A DNA stretch of 64,000 bases from Spirochaetota bacterium. GTDB taxonomy: Bacteria > Spirochaetota > Spirochaetia > Treponematales > UBA12059. The stretch lies in NCBI GenBank assembly GCA_026398615.1, contig JAPLSN010000008.1, forward strand, positions 1 to 64,000, given 5' to 3'. Positions within the stretch are counted from its first letter, which is position 1. Each line of letters opens with the position of its first letter. Positions 1 to 7,800 of this stretch are shown here, piece after piece. Under the pieces are notes generated by a model. That model had not been told where the DNA came from. It did not search any database and saw only the letters and a list, made by a program, of their open reading frames with translations. The position numbers and the translations under genes were made by a program.

Positions 1-71
1 CGAACACGGAAGTTAAGCCCTTCAACGCCGATGGTACTGCCTTCGGGTGGGAGAGTAGGTCGTCGCCAGGC
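1..71 (+). rRNA. rrf: 5S ribosomal RNA, 3' part
   Basis: The first 71 bases match the 3' half of bacterial 5S rRNA: the CGAACACGGAAGTTAAGC core (loop C region), then GGGAGAGTAGGTCGTCGCCAGGC at the 3' end. The 5' part lies before the window, so an rRNA operon ends here. The 3' boundary is placed at the usual GGC end. Confidence 0.93.
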
Positions 72-90
72 TTTTTCTTTCCAAACCATG

Positions 91-118
91 CGCGCCCCCG
101 AACGGGGCGCGTTTCTTT
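91..118 (+). terminator. Terminator of the rRNA operon
   Basis: An 8-bp perfect GC stem (CGCGCCCC at 91-98, GGGGCGCG at 104-111) with a 5-base loop is followed by the T-rich tract TTTCTTTG. It lies 20 bases after the 5S end, as expected for an intrinsic rRNA operon terminator. Confidence 0.8.
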
Positions 119-150
119 GCCCTGATTCCGGCGCCGGGGGAGGGCGGGTC

Positions 151-180
151 ATTGCCTACCATGGGCGAACGTGCTACTCT
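151..180 (+). promoter_or_regulatory. Possible promoter of the potassium uptake operon
   Basis: TTGCCT at 151-156 and TACTCT at 175-180 are separated by 18 bp, directly after the rRNA terminator and 12 bp before the trkH start codon. Match to consensus is moderate and no SD is obvious before trkH. Confidence 0.35.
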
Positions 181-192
181 GGACGTAAATAT

Positions 193-1530
193 ATGAAGAT
201 GCGCCTATCGAGGGACAAAGTAATAATATTTTCATATTTTATCGGCATCATCCTTGCGGGTGCCCTGCTCCTGTCCTTGCCCTTTTCCTGGAACGGCGAG
301 AAACCACTCGCTTTCCTGGATGCACTGTTCACCGCCACGAGCGCGGTGTGCGTCACCGGCCTCGCCGTCGTGGATACTTCGCAGTATTCCGATTTCGGGT
401 TGACGGTCATCATGGCGCTCATCCAGCTGGGCGGGCTCGGCATCGTGGTTTTCGCCACCATCTATGTCACGTCGCCGAGGCGGAAGATATCCCTCGTCGG
501 GAGGGGGATGATCAAGGATCTCTACCTCGACGACGTCGAGACAAACCCCAAGAAGATAATCAGGACCATCCTGGTCGCTACCTTCGCGTTCGAGGGAACC
601 GGGGCATTGTTGCTCTACGCGCGGTTCCGGAGGGTCGCCGGGAATCGGGCGTTGTTCGTTTCGGCATTCCACGCCATAAGCGCCTTCTGCAACGCCGGTT
701 TTTCCACGTTTTCCTCGAATCTCGAGGATTTCGTGACGGATCCGGTCATCACCCTCACGATATCGACCCTGATAATCGCAGGCGGAATCGGATTCATGGT
801 ATTCCAGGATGTCGCCAGGTTGGTCCTCGGTCGACGCAGGCATCTCGCGTACCACACAAGGCTGGTATTGATGACCACCTTCGCGCTCATCATCGTGGGA
901 ACCGCGTTTTTTTACGTCGTGGAATACCGTGACGCATACCGGAGCTTGACGATACCCCAGAAGTTCCTGGCAGCCTTTTTCCAGGCGGTCACGCCGAGGA
1001 CTGCGGGTTTCGACACGGTGCCCCAGTTCTACCTTTCGCCCGCCAGCGTCATGTTCGTCATGGTTCTCATGTTCATCGGGGGATCCCCCGGATCGACGGC
1101 CGGCGGCATCAAGACGACGACCTTCCTCGTGGGCGTGTTGACGGCGTTCCGCCAGCCTGACGAGAAGAACAACATCAACGTCGTAAACCGCGCCATCCCC
1201 ACGGCCATCGTCCTCAAGAGCTTTTCCATCATCGGAAAGGCACTGACGATCATCGGTATATCAGCCTTCTCGGTGTTGCTGTTCGAAGGGAACCTGATTG
1301 CCGCGGACGCAGCCCGTTTCGTCCAGCTGATTTTCGAAACGATCTCCGCATTCGGTACCGTCGGCTTGTCTCTCGGCGTCACGTTCACGCTCACGGCAGG
1401 CTCCAAGATAGTCCTCATCCTCACGATGTTCGCGGGACGTGTGGGACTCTTCACCATGGTGCTCCCGAGTCGAAACCGGGAGATCGAGCGTTTCGCGGAT
1501 TTCCCCAGGGAAAATCTCTTGATCGGATAG
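193..1530 (+). CDS. ktrB: TrkH/KtrB-type potassium uptake channel subunit
   Basis: Integral membrane subunit that moves K+ into the cell, working with the RCK protein encoded next. The 445-residue product has the four-fold pore-loop pattern of the Trk/Ktr/HKT superfamily, each with its filter glycine: SAVCVTGL, SAFCNAGFS, TPRTAGFDT and SAFGTVGLS. The start ATG at 193 (MKMRLSRDK) is chosen because the reading frame before it runs through the 5S terminator; a basic N-terminus then leads straight into the first membrane helix. The pairing with a single-RCK partner of about 240 residues suggests KtrAB rather than TrkAH. Ion specificity (K+ alone or Na+-coupled) cannot be read from the sequence. 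Confidence 0.92.
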   Translation: MKMRLSRDKVIIFSYFIGIILAGALLLSLPFSWNGEKPLAFLDALFTATSAVCVTGLAVVDTSQYSDFGLTVIMALIQLGGLGIVVFATIYVTSPRRKISLVGRGMIKDLYLDDVETNPKKIIRTILVATFAFEGTGALLLYARFRRVAGNRALFVSAFHAISAFCNAGFSTFSSNLEDFVTDPVITLTISTLIIAGGIGFMVFQDVARLVLGRRRHLAYHTRLVLMTTFALIIVGTAFFYVVEYRDAYRSLTIPQKFLAAFFQAVTPRTAGFDTVPQFYLSPASVMFVMVLMFIGGSPGSTAGGIKTTTFLVGVLTAFRQPDEKNNINVVNRAIPTAIVLKSFSIIGKALTIIGISAFSVLLFEGNLIAADAARFVQLIFETISAFGTVGLSLGVTFTLTAGSKIVLILTMFAGRVGLFTMVLPSRNREIERFADFPRENLLIG

Positions 1531-1549
1531 ACAGCGGAGGATCAATACG

Positions 1550-2275
1550 ATGAAACGTCAGTTCGCGATACTCGGATTGGGCCGGTTCGGCGTGCGGGTA
1601 TTGGAAAAGCTCGCCGAGGTTACTGACGAGATCATCGTCGTCGACAAGGACGAGATGCTCATCGAAAAATGCAAAGACCTCGTGCGCAACGCGTACGTGG
1701 CGGATGCGGTGGACGAGCAGGTGATCCGGCGGATCATACCCGAAGGCATCGACGCAGCCATCGTGGACGTCGGCGGGTCCATCGAGGCTTCCATCCTCGT
1801 GACGAACAATCTCAAGAAAGTCGGCATACGGAACATCATCGTCAAGACCGATTCCGATGTCCGCGGGGAAATCCTGGAACTCGTCGGCGCCACCCGCGTC
1901 GTCTACCCGGACCGGGAAGCCGCTTCCCAGATCGTCCCCATGCTCGTGTCGCCCAACCTCTTCAGCTTCATGCCCATCAGCTCCACCCTCGCGCTGGCGG
2001 AGATCAAGATTCTCGAGGGTTTCGTCGGAAAGACACTGATCGAGGCGAATTTCCGGCAGCGTTACGGCATCAATATCGTCGCGATACGGAAGGAAAACAA
2101 CGACGAGTACCGTTATTTCCAGCCGGATTACCGCCTGCAGTCCGACGACGTAGTATTGGTGGCCGGTAAGGAGGGAGATATCACGGCCTTCACGGGCATC
2201 GAAGTCTCCATCCCCAAAGCGGCGTTTACCGACGTTCTTCGCGGGGTATTCAAGGGCCACAAACGGATCAACTGA
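1550..2275 (+). CDS. ktrA: TrkA/KtrA RCK-domain regulatory subunit
   Basis: Cytoplasmic ring-forming regulator that gates the membrane subunit encoded 19 bases upstream. The 241-residue product has one N-terminal Rossmann RCK domain (ILGLGRFGVRVLEKL, GxGxxG nucleotide loop; acidic strand end VVDKDE at about residues 32-37) and a C-terminal RCK_C domain. This is the KtrA size class; TrkA has two tandem copies. A GGAGG Shine-Dalgarno sequence precedes the ATG. KtrA-type rings usually bind ATP/ADP or NAD(H) and c-di-AMP; which of these applies here is not visible. Confidence 0.92.
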   Translation: MKRQFAILGLGRFGVRVLEKLAEVTDEIIVVDKDEMLIEKCKDLVRNAYVADAVDEQVIRRIIPEGIDAAIVDVGGSIEASILVTNNLKKVGIRNIIVKTDSDVRGEILELVGATRVVYPDREAASQIVPMLVSPNLFSFMPISSTLALAEIKILEGFVGKTLIEANFRQRYGINIVAIRKENNDEYRYFQPDYRLQSDDVVLVAGKEGDITAFTGIEVSIPKAAFTDVLRGVFKGHKRIN

Positions 2276-2873
2276 ACCGCTTTCCCATATTCGCAGTGGT
2301 CCTGTCGATATCGGTCCTGTCATGTTCCCCCGTGCAGCAACCACGGATGGAACGGCCTTTGACCCCAAGGCGGACTCAGGATCGGAGCCAGCGGTCACAG
2401 TCGGGCCTCCGGATCCGGACATACCCGCGCTCAAGGGCAGGGGCTTGGATTCCTCGACATTGGGAGGCAGGGAAATCCTGCTCAATTTCTGGGCTACCTG
2501 GTGTCCCCCCTGCAAGAAAGAGCCGCCCTCGATCGAAACCCTGCACAAGAAACTGCAGGATGAGCGATTCGATGTCGTGTCGATCAGCGTGCAGGAAAAG
2601 CGGGCCGCGGTGGAGGATTTCCCGGGTAAAACCCCATATACCTTTCCCGTCTACCTGGACGAGAGCGGCGCCGTGTCGGTCAACTGCATTTCCCGCGGAA
2701 TCCCGACGACCTTCTTTCTTGACGAGGATGCCAGGGTGATCGCCGCAGTCATCGGTTCCATCGAGTATGACAGCGCCGGAATGCCCCCGCGGCGCCTCAT
2801 TCTTCGAGTCCCACATCGGCGCCGGCCGCCGCGTTCCCGGATTCCCTTGTGGCTTCGGCGAGGAGCCGCATGA
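2272..2873 (+). CDS. TlpA/ResA-like thiol-disulfide oxidoreductase lipoprotein, frame interrupted
   Basis: Extracytoplasmic thioredoxin-fold protein. The active site WATWCPPCKK is near the start of the domain, and the cis-Pro loop RGIPTTFFLDED follows, as in TlpA/ResA redox lipoproteins. The lipoprotein signal (hydrophobic core FPIFAVVLSISVL, lipobox VLSC) is in one frame, and the thioredoxin domain is in another that opens at 2322. Adding one C to the C5 run at 2325-2329 joins them as ...SVLSCSPRAATTDG. The only start visible in the signal-peptide frame is CTG at 2272, overlapping the trkA stop as CTGA. The C-terminal tail runs 77 bases into the convergent minus-strand gene, so the natural end may also be disturbed. 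Function of the domain is secure; intactness is not. Confidence 0.7.
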
Positions 2874-3369
2874 ATTCGGAAAACATGGCGTTCATGGGCG
2901 CCGGGACCTTTGGATCAGACAGGTCGGGACGGCCTGTGGCCATGGCGGTACGGATCTCCGCGTCGTACTCGTCCACGAGCTGGACGATTCCCCGGAAGCA
3001 GCGGAGGAATTGTCGCTTGGTCACGGTACCGTCCTCGAGCGGGAACTCAATGATGCACCGGACTTCGCCGTCGGAATCGTCGTATTCGTACTCGATGAGC
3101 TTGGTTTTCCAGCACACCATGAGAAGCGTCTGCATGAGCGCGAGCTTGTTCGGGCCGTCCTTGTACGAGTAGAGGTTCGGCGCCATGAGCTTGAAATATT
3201 CGCCGTCCTCCTCGAGCCGCACGATGAGGGTCAACGCCTTGCCGCCGTCCCCCTTCGCGTAGTTGGCGGTAGCGCTTCCGGTGAGGATGATCGAGCGGTC
3301 TTCGTCCCACGAGTACTTGATGCCTTCCTCGCCAAGGTATTTCTTGATCTCTTCGTAGGTAACAGCCAT
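2797..3369 (-). CDS. YbjN/chaperone-fold-like protein of unknown function
   Basis: Soluble acidic 190-residue protein with no signal peptide. The pattern (short N-terminal helix TYEEIKKYLGEEG, then beta strands with YSWDEDRSIILTG and CIIEFPLEDGTVTKRQFLRCF, then a long helix) resembles YbjN or type-III-secretion-chaperone-like folds. This is recognition by general pattern only. It lies 24 bases after the clpA-like gene on the same strand with a GGGGGAA ribosome-binding sequence, so the two are probably co-transcribed. It could be an accessory or adaptor for the Clp ATPase, but nothing in its own sequence proves that. Confidence 0.6.
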   Translation of the reverse strand: MAVTYEEIKKYLGEEGIKYSWDEDRSIILTGSATANYAKGDGGKALTLIVRLEEDGEYFKLMAPNLYSYKDGPNKLALMQTLLMVCWKTKLIEYEYDDSDGEVRCIIEFPLEDGTVTKRQFLRCFRGIVQLVDEYDAEIRTAMATGRPDLSDPKVPAPMNAMFSEFMRLLAEATRESGNAAAGADVGLEE

Positions 3370-3393
3370 GGTTCCCCCGTTTGGTCCCGTTCG

Positions 3394-5574
3394 TCAGATA
3401 GAAACGCCTATGCTCAGGTTGCCGTCGTCAGTTCCGACTTCGATTCGCTTGTTCCTGATGTCACCGGATTTTTCCGTCACCGGCAGGAGTACGAGTTCCT
3501 GGAAGGTCCGGTGGAGGTTCCGCGCGCCGAATTCAGGCGAATAGCCGCGATCGGCGATAAGCCCGATCGCGGCGGCCGAAACGGACAGGATGGCCGCGTA
3601 CTCCCGTGCGATGCGTCCGCGGGCGTCCGGCACGATGATGTCGGACAGGATCGCGACGCAATCGGAGCGGTCGAGCGCGCGGAACGGTACGATCTCGTCG
3701 AAGCGATTGAGGAGTTCGGAAGTATACTCGGCCCTGAGTGCGTCCATGGGGAGTCCCGGCCCCCCGTCGGCCGCACCGTCGGCAAAACCGATGGGTTTCC
3801 GCGCCGAGGATCCGATATTGGTGGCGGCTACGAACGTGGCACGGCTGAAATCCAGCGTCTTCCCGTTGGCCAGGGTCGAGCGGCCGGAGTCGAATAATTG
3901 CAGGAACAGCTTGCGCACCCGTGGGTGCCCCTTTTCGAATTCGTCGAGGAGGATGACGCCGCCACCCGCGCGCTCGGCCGCCTCGGCGAGCGCGGGCATG
4001 TCGTCGTACCCGACGTAGCCGGGGGAGCTGCCCGTGAGCCGCGAGACGGAAATTTCCTCCGAGTATTCGGAGAAGTCGATCCGGTAGAACGCGTCCGTTC
4101 CCCCCGAAACCGCCTTCGCGAGTGATTCTGCCAGCACCGTCTTCCCGCAGCCGCTCGGTCCCACGAAAAGGAACACGCCATCCGGCCGCTCGGTCCGCAG
4201 GTCGAGCCTCCGCTTGCACAGGCGTATGATCGCGCAGACCGAGTCGATGGCCAGGTCCTGGCCCTTGACGCTTGCCCTGATGACCGATTCGAGCCGCGAG
4301 TATGCCTCGTCGAGCGACGCGGCGCCTTCCGCCACGGGGGACCCGACGATGTCGCTCAACGCTTCGAAGATCCGTTCCCTCCGCAGGATTTTCTCGCCAC
4401 GGACCGCCGAAAGGGCGCAGGCGCGGTCGAAGAGGTCGATGGCCTTGTCCGGGAAAAAGCGGCCGCGGATGAATGCGTCGGAGAGCCCGACGATCTCGCC
4501 GACAAGGGGGGGATCCACCGCGAGCCCGTGGTGGCGCTCCTCCCTGAGACGGATGGATTCGAGTATCGCGGCCGTCTCGTCCCTCGTGGGCTCGCGCACC
4601 CGCACGGTCTGGAACCGGCGCGTGAGGGCTTCGTCTCGGCCGAGGTACCTGAAGTAATCCTCGGGGGTGGTCGCCCCGATGCATGGGAAGGTCCCGCGCG
4701 CCAGCGAGGGTTTGAGGAGGTTGCCGAGCTGCTGGCTGTACTTTTCGTCCCCGATCAGGTGGAATTCGTCGATGAAGACGATGATGTCGCGGGCCTTCTC
4801 CACGATCTCCACGAGCTTCTTGATCCTCTCCTCGAAAGACCCCTTGAACTGGGTTCCCGCGTTTAGGTCGCCGATCCGCAGCTCGAAAACGCGCTTGCCC
4901 TTGAGCTTGTCGGGAACGCGCCCCGCGGCGACCCGCCGCGCGAAACCCTCCACGACTGCGGTCTTCCCGACGACCGGTTCGCCGAGAAGGAGGGGATTCG
5001 GCTTGAACAGCTTGAGGAGTATGGCCGACACCGACTCGATCTCCTCGTCGCGGCCCACGACCTCGCCGAGTCCCGGCCCGACGCCAAGCTCCCTGCCGAA
5101 TTGAAGCAGGAACTCGAGATCTTCCTTGGACAAAGGTTCCTTGGGGGGCAATGCCGCGTCCGCACTGTCCGGAAAGGAACACGGTTCCGCAGGAAGTTCG
5201 CGCGACAGTATGTCCGACAGCGTGGAGCGCAGCTCGTTCCATCCAGCGGAAAGCAGGTGCGACGGTTCCACGGGAGCCGAGCCCGCGAGCGTTTCCGCGT
5301 TGTCCAGCAGGGTCCTGAGTTCCGCCGACAGGGGGAGTTTGCCCCACTTGGCGCCCGCTGCCGTTTCCGCAAGTTTCTGCCTGATTTTCGCGCCGGCGGC
5401 TTCGTCCGGTCCCGGAACGGCGAGCATGCCGTTCATGCCGGCGGGCCAGGCCACGACCAGGGCGCCCGCCACGTCTGCCGGGGTACACGCACCCCGGCCG
5501 TTCGCCCGGGCGAGAACGCCGGCGGCCCTGAGGATCTCCCGAGACACCACGGTGTAACGTTCATATCGTGACAT
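3394..5574 (-). CDS. clpA: ClpA-like AAA+ unfoldase (Clp ATPase)
   Basis: ATP-dependent unfoldase of 726 residues with a Clp-N-like helical region (about 1-130) and two AAA+ modules. D1 has Walker A GEPVVGKTA and Walker B FIDEFHLIG. D2 has Walker A GPSGCGKTV, Walker B ILLDEFEKGHP and a sensor-2/D2-small region. A KPIGF tripeptide in the D2 loop before ELLNRFDE matches the IGL/IGF loop by which ClpA docks on ClpP, and a ClpP-like gene is found at 15450. There is no long middle coiled coil, so it is ClpA/ClpC-like rather than ClpB. D1 Walker A has Val where the family has Gly. GGAG precedes the ATG, and a good promoter lies about 80 bases upstream. Confidence 0.88.
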   Translation of the reverse strand: MSRYERYTVVSREILRAAGVLARANGRGACTPADVAGALVVAWPAGMNGMLAVPGPDEAAGAKIRQKLAETAAGAKWGKLPLSAELRTLLDNAETLAGSAPVEPSHLLSAGWNELRSTLSDILSRELPAEPCSFPDSADAALPPKEPLSKEDLEFLLQFGRELGVGPGLGEVVGRDEEIESVSAILLKLFKPNPLLLGEPVVGKTAVVEGFARRVAAGRVPDKLKGKRVFELRIGDLNAGTQFKGSFEERIKKLVEIVEKARDIIVFIDEFHLIGDEKYSQQLGNLLKPSLARGTFPCIGATTPEDYFRYLGRDEALTRRFQTVRVREPTRDETAAILESIRLREERHHGLAVDPPLVGEIVGLSDAFIRGRFFPDKAIDLFDRACALSAVRGEKILRRERIFEALSDIVGSPVAEGAASLDEAYSRLESVIRASVKGQDLAIDSVCAIIRLCKRRLDLRTERPDGVFLFVGPSGCGKTVLAESLAKAVSGGTDAFYRIDFSEYSEEISVSRLTGSSPGYVGYDDMPALAEAAERAGGGVILLDEFEKGHPRVRKLFLQLFDSGRSTLANGKTLDFSRATFVAATNIGSSARKPIGFADGAADGGPGLPMDALRAEYTSELLNRFDEIVPFRALDRSDCVAILSDIIVPDARGRIAREYAAILSVSAAAIGLIADRGYSPEFGARNLHRTFQELVLLPVTEKSGDIRNKRIEVGTDDGNLSIGVSI

Positions 5575-5655
5575 TGCCGGCTCCAGGGGGAGGATCGGGA
5601 CATGCCCGGACTGCGGCGCGGTGACGCGTCATCGTTTGCTCCGCCCAAGAATCCA

Positions 5656-5684
5656 ATGATACCTGAGGCGTGCAGGTCTGTAAA
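5656..5684 (-). promoter_or_regulatory. Promoter of clpA-ybjN-like operon
   Basis: On the minus strand TTTACA (5679-5684) and TATCAT (5656-5661) are separated by exactly 17 bp. Expected transcription start is about 75 bases before the clpA ATG. The promoter diverges from the EIIA promoter at 5728. Confidence 0.6.
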
Positions 5685-5727
5685 TGCGAAGAGGACGGCG
5701 GAGCTGCCGATTCGATTTTGGGCCAGC

Positions 5728-5756
5728 TTGCAATTCGGGAATCGGAAGGATAGAAT
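5728..5756 (+). promoter_or_regulatory. Promoter of the EIIA-type PTS gene
   Basis: TTGCAA (5728-5733) and TAGAAT (5751-5756) are 17 bp apart. The transcript would have a leader of about 100 bases before the EIIA start at 5863. Confidence 0.65.
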
Positions 5757-5862
5757 GGTGCGAATCGGATCAGCCTTCGAATCGGGCATCCACCCGCCGG
5801 ACCAACTCCCGGGCGTCTCCTTCCCGCGACGAAGATCCGTTCGATGTTTCGGAAGGAATCGT

Positions 5863-6339
5863 ATGCTTCTCCAGAAAGTTTTTACCTCCAGCCGCATCAA
5901 GACCGATCTTGAAAGTTCCGACAAGGACGAACTCTTCGAGGAAATGGTCGACCTGCTCGTTCGGAGCGAGGGACGCCAATTCCCGCGGGCAGCCGTGCTC
6001 GACGCCCTGCGCAACCGGGAACGCAAGATGACGACGGGGATCAAGAAGGGAATCGCCCTTCCGCACGGGAAGGCGGAGGGCGTCCAGGGACTGGTCGGCG
6101 CGATCGGATTGTCCAGGTCCGGCGTGGACTACGACGCGATGGATGGCGAACCGGTTTTCCTCGTCTGCATGCTGGTTTCATCCCCGAAGGATTCCGAACT
6201 CCACCTGCAGGCCCTCAAGAGCATCGCGCGGCTCCTCGGCGATCCGGATTTCTATACCGAACTTCTCGCGGCCGATACGCCGGAACGGGCGTTCGCGGTC
6301 ATCAAGAGCTTCGAGGACATGCTGAGCATGAGCACCTGA
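5863..6339 (+). CDS. PTS EIIA (fructose/nitrogen family) domain protein
   Basis: Single-domain EIIA protein of 158 residues, cytoplasmic. The family signature with the phosphorylated histidine is present: TGIKKGIALPHGKAEGV (His at about residue 66). The family accepts phosphate from HPr or NPr; stand-alone copies (PtsN-like) often act as regulators rather than in sugar uptake. No EIIB or EIIC gene is adjacent. ATG 5863 is chosen over upstream starts because GGAAGGA lies just before it and the protein then starts at the fold. Its position upstream of the V-ATPase operon, separated by 139 bases, may be incidental. Confidence 0.88.
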   Translation: MLLQKVFTSSRIKTDLESSDKDELFEEMVDLLVRSEGRQFPRAAVLDALRNRERKMTTGIKKGIALPHGKAEGVQGLVGAIGLSRSGVDYDAMDGEPVFLVCMLVSSPKDSELHLQALKSIARLLGDPDFYTELLAADTPERAFAVIKSFEDMLSMST

Positions 6340-6365
6340 CGCCGCCCGATCGATATTTGCCCGAA

Positions 6366-6381
6366 CCGGCATGGGTGCCGG
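6366..6381 (+). terminator. Weak hairpin between EIIA and the V-ATPase operon
   Basis: CCGGCA (6366-6371) pairs with TGCCGG (6376-6381) around a TGGG loop. No T tract follows, so termination is uncertain. A less GC-rich stretch at about 6401-6420, just downstream, could carry the V-ATPase operon promoter, but no convincing -35/-10 pair was found. Confidence 0.25.
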
Positions 6382-6478
6382 CTCGCGAACGGCAGCGCGC
6401 GTCTTTATTGCATATTTTCGGTTGCATGACGGCTCTCCTCGGAACGCGTGTCTGCGATGGAGCCGCCGGGAGCGTTCA

Positions 6479-6787
6479 ATGCCTTCTCGCGAAATCCTGG
6501 ACAGGCTCGTCGATGTCGAACGCAGGGCCGAAATTCTCGTGGATGAAGCCAGGGCGGAAGCCGACCGGAGGATCGGCGAGGCGAGGGATATCGCCGACGC
6601 GCGGTACAAGTCAGCCTATGAAAACGAAGCCAAACGCCTGGAAGCCGGGCGGAAGGCGGCACTCGCCTCGATCGACGAGGGAACTCGGGCCGAGATAGAC
6701 GGATACCGTGAGACCCTGGAGTCCGTCCCGTTCGACGAAACCGCGTTCAAGGCCGCCTGCGAGGCCTGGCTCTCGGGACTGACCTGA
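6479..6787 (+). CDS. V-type ATPase peripheral stalk subunit (G/H-like)
   Basis: Short coiled-coil protein of 102 residues. The stretch from about residue 5 to 60 is a continuous charged helix (VERRAEILVDEARAEADRRI..., YENEAKRLEAGRK), typical of the G/H (AtpH/NtpF) peripheral stalk helix that pairs with subunit E. It is the first gene of the V-ATPase operon and ends 2 bases before the next start. ATG 6479 follows CCGGGAGCG. The assignment rests on position and coiled-coil character because stalk subunits diverge strongly in sequence. Confidence 0.75.
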   Translation: MPSREILDRLVDVERRAEILVDEARAEADRRIGEARDIADARYKSAYENEAKRLEAGRKAALASIDEGTRAEIDGYRETLESVPFDETAFKAACEAWLSGLT

Positions 6788-6789
6788 AG

Positions 6790-7800
6790 ATGGCCGACGT
6801 TTTCGAGCTCGCGTACGTCTACGCGCGGGTGTGCGGGGCGCTGTCACGGGCATTCGTCGGTGAGCGTGCGGCCCAGGCCGCCAGGAGCGGCAAGCTCGCG
6901 GATCTCTGGCGTTCGGTTTTCGGGAATTCGGCGCCCGCGCTTCCGGAAGGAGCCCTCCTCAAGGAAGCCGAACGGAAGGCCGTCGCGGGCGCCTTCCGGG
7001 AATTCCAGGTGATGGCATCCGCGCTCGAGTCGCGCGAGCCGTTCTTCGAGGCGCTCAGGCGGAAGACCGAATTCTCGAGGGTAAAACGGATACTCGCGTG
7101 CGCACGCGATGGTTCCACGGAACTGCCGCCGGTTTTTGACACCGACCTGAAGCCGGAGATCGACGATTCGGGCTATCCCGACCCGCTCGCCATGTTCGGG
7201 CAGGGGCGCTACTCGTGGATCGACGGCGAAGCATTCACCGACCTTCCGGCCGCGGAAAACAGGCTGGACCGGCAGTTCTACGGGGAACTGTGGGAATCCC
7301 TCGGGACGGTTCCTGCACGCAGGCGAGGCGCCCTCGCCGATCTCGTCAAGCTGGAAATCGAACTGGAAAACGTGGTATGGGCGCTAAGGCTCAGGCGCTA
7401 CTACGGCATGGACGTCGAGCAGGTCGAGCCGCTTCTCGCGAAAGTCCGCGGCCCGGACGTCGTGAAACCGGCACTGCAAACCCTGTCGTACAGGATGGAT
7501 GCGCGAGGAGACTGGAGCGGATGGCGCTGGGAGCGGCTCCTTCGTGACTCGGGCCCCGTCGATACCGGATGGAAGCTGGACGTGCGGAAGGTCGAGACTG
7601 CCGCGAGGCGGTACCTCTACCGGGCCGTCCGGCACGCCCTCCACTTCAATCCGTTCACGTATACGCCCCTGTATTGCTTTTTCAAGATCAAGGAATTCGA
7701 GACGGCGGTGATCCTCGGTCTCTTCGAAGGCATTCATCTGGGAGCGCCATTCGAGGAAATCGCGGCGTACGCGTTCGCCGTCGTGGGGGACGAGCGATGA
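6790..7800 (+). CDS. atpC: V-type ATPase subunit C (V0D/AC39 family)
   Basis: Central-stalk socket subunit of 336 residues linking the rotor shaft (D/F) to the K ring. The all-helical sequence contains the family pattern of three related helical bundles; the RLDRQFYGEL and KLEIELENVVWALRLRRYYGMD stretches are typical of AC39/NtpC (paired helices with the E-x-x-N motif). The stop codon overlaps the ATG of subunit I (ATGA), implying translational coupling. In Enterococcus and Thermus operons this gene lies after E, so its place before I is unusual. Confidence 0.88.
   Translation: MADVFELAYVYARVCGALSRAFVGERAAQAARSGKLADLWRSVFGNSAPALPEGALLKEAERKAVAGAFREFQVMASALESREPFFEALRRKTEFSRVKRILACARDGSTELPPVFDTDLKPEIDDSGYPDPLAMFGQGRYSWIDGEAFTDLPAAENRLDRQFYGELWESLGTVPARRRGALADLVKLEIELENVVWALRLRRYYGMDVEQVEPLLAKVRGPDVVKPALQTLSYRMDARGDWSGWRWERLLRDSGPVDTGWKLDVRKVETAARRYLYRAVRHALHFNPFTYTPLYCFFKIKEFETAVILGLFEGIHLGAPFEEIAAYAFAVVGDER

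Noticed and set aside
31-192. Upstream extension of the trkH reading frame to base 31
   Set aside because: It passes through the 5S rRNA 3' end and its terminator; translation from ATG 193 gives the family start.
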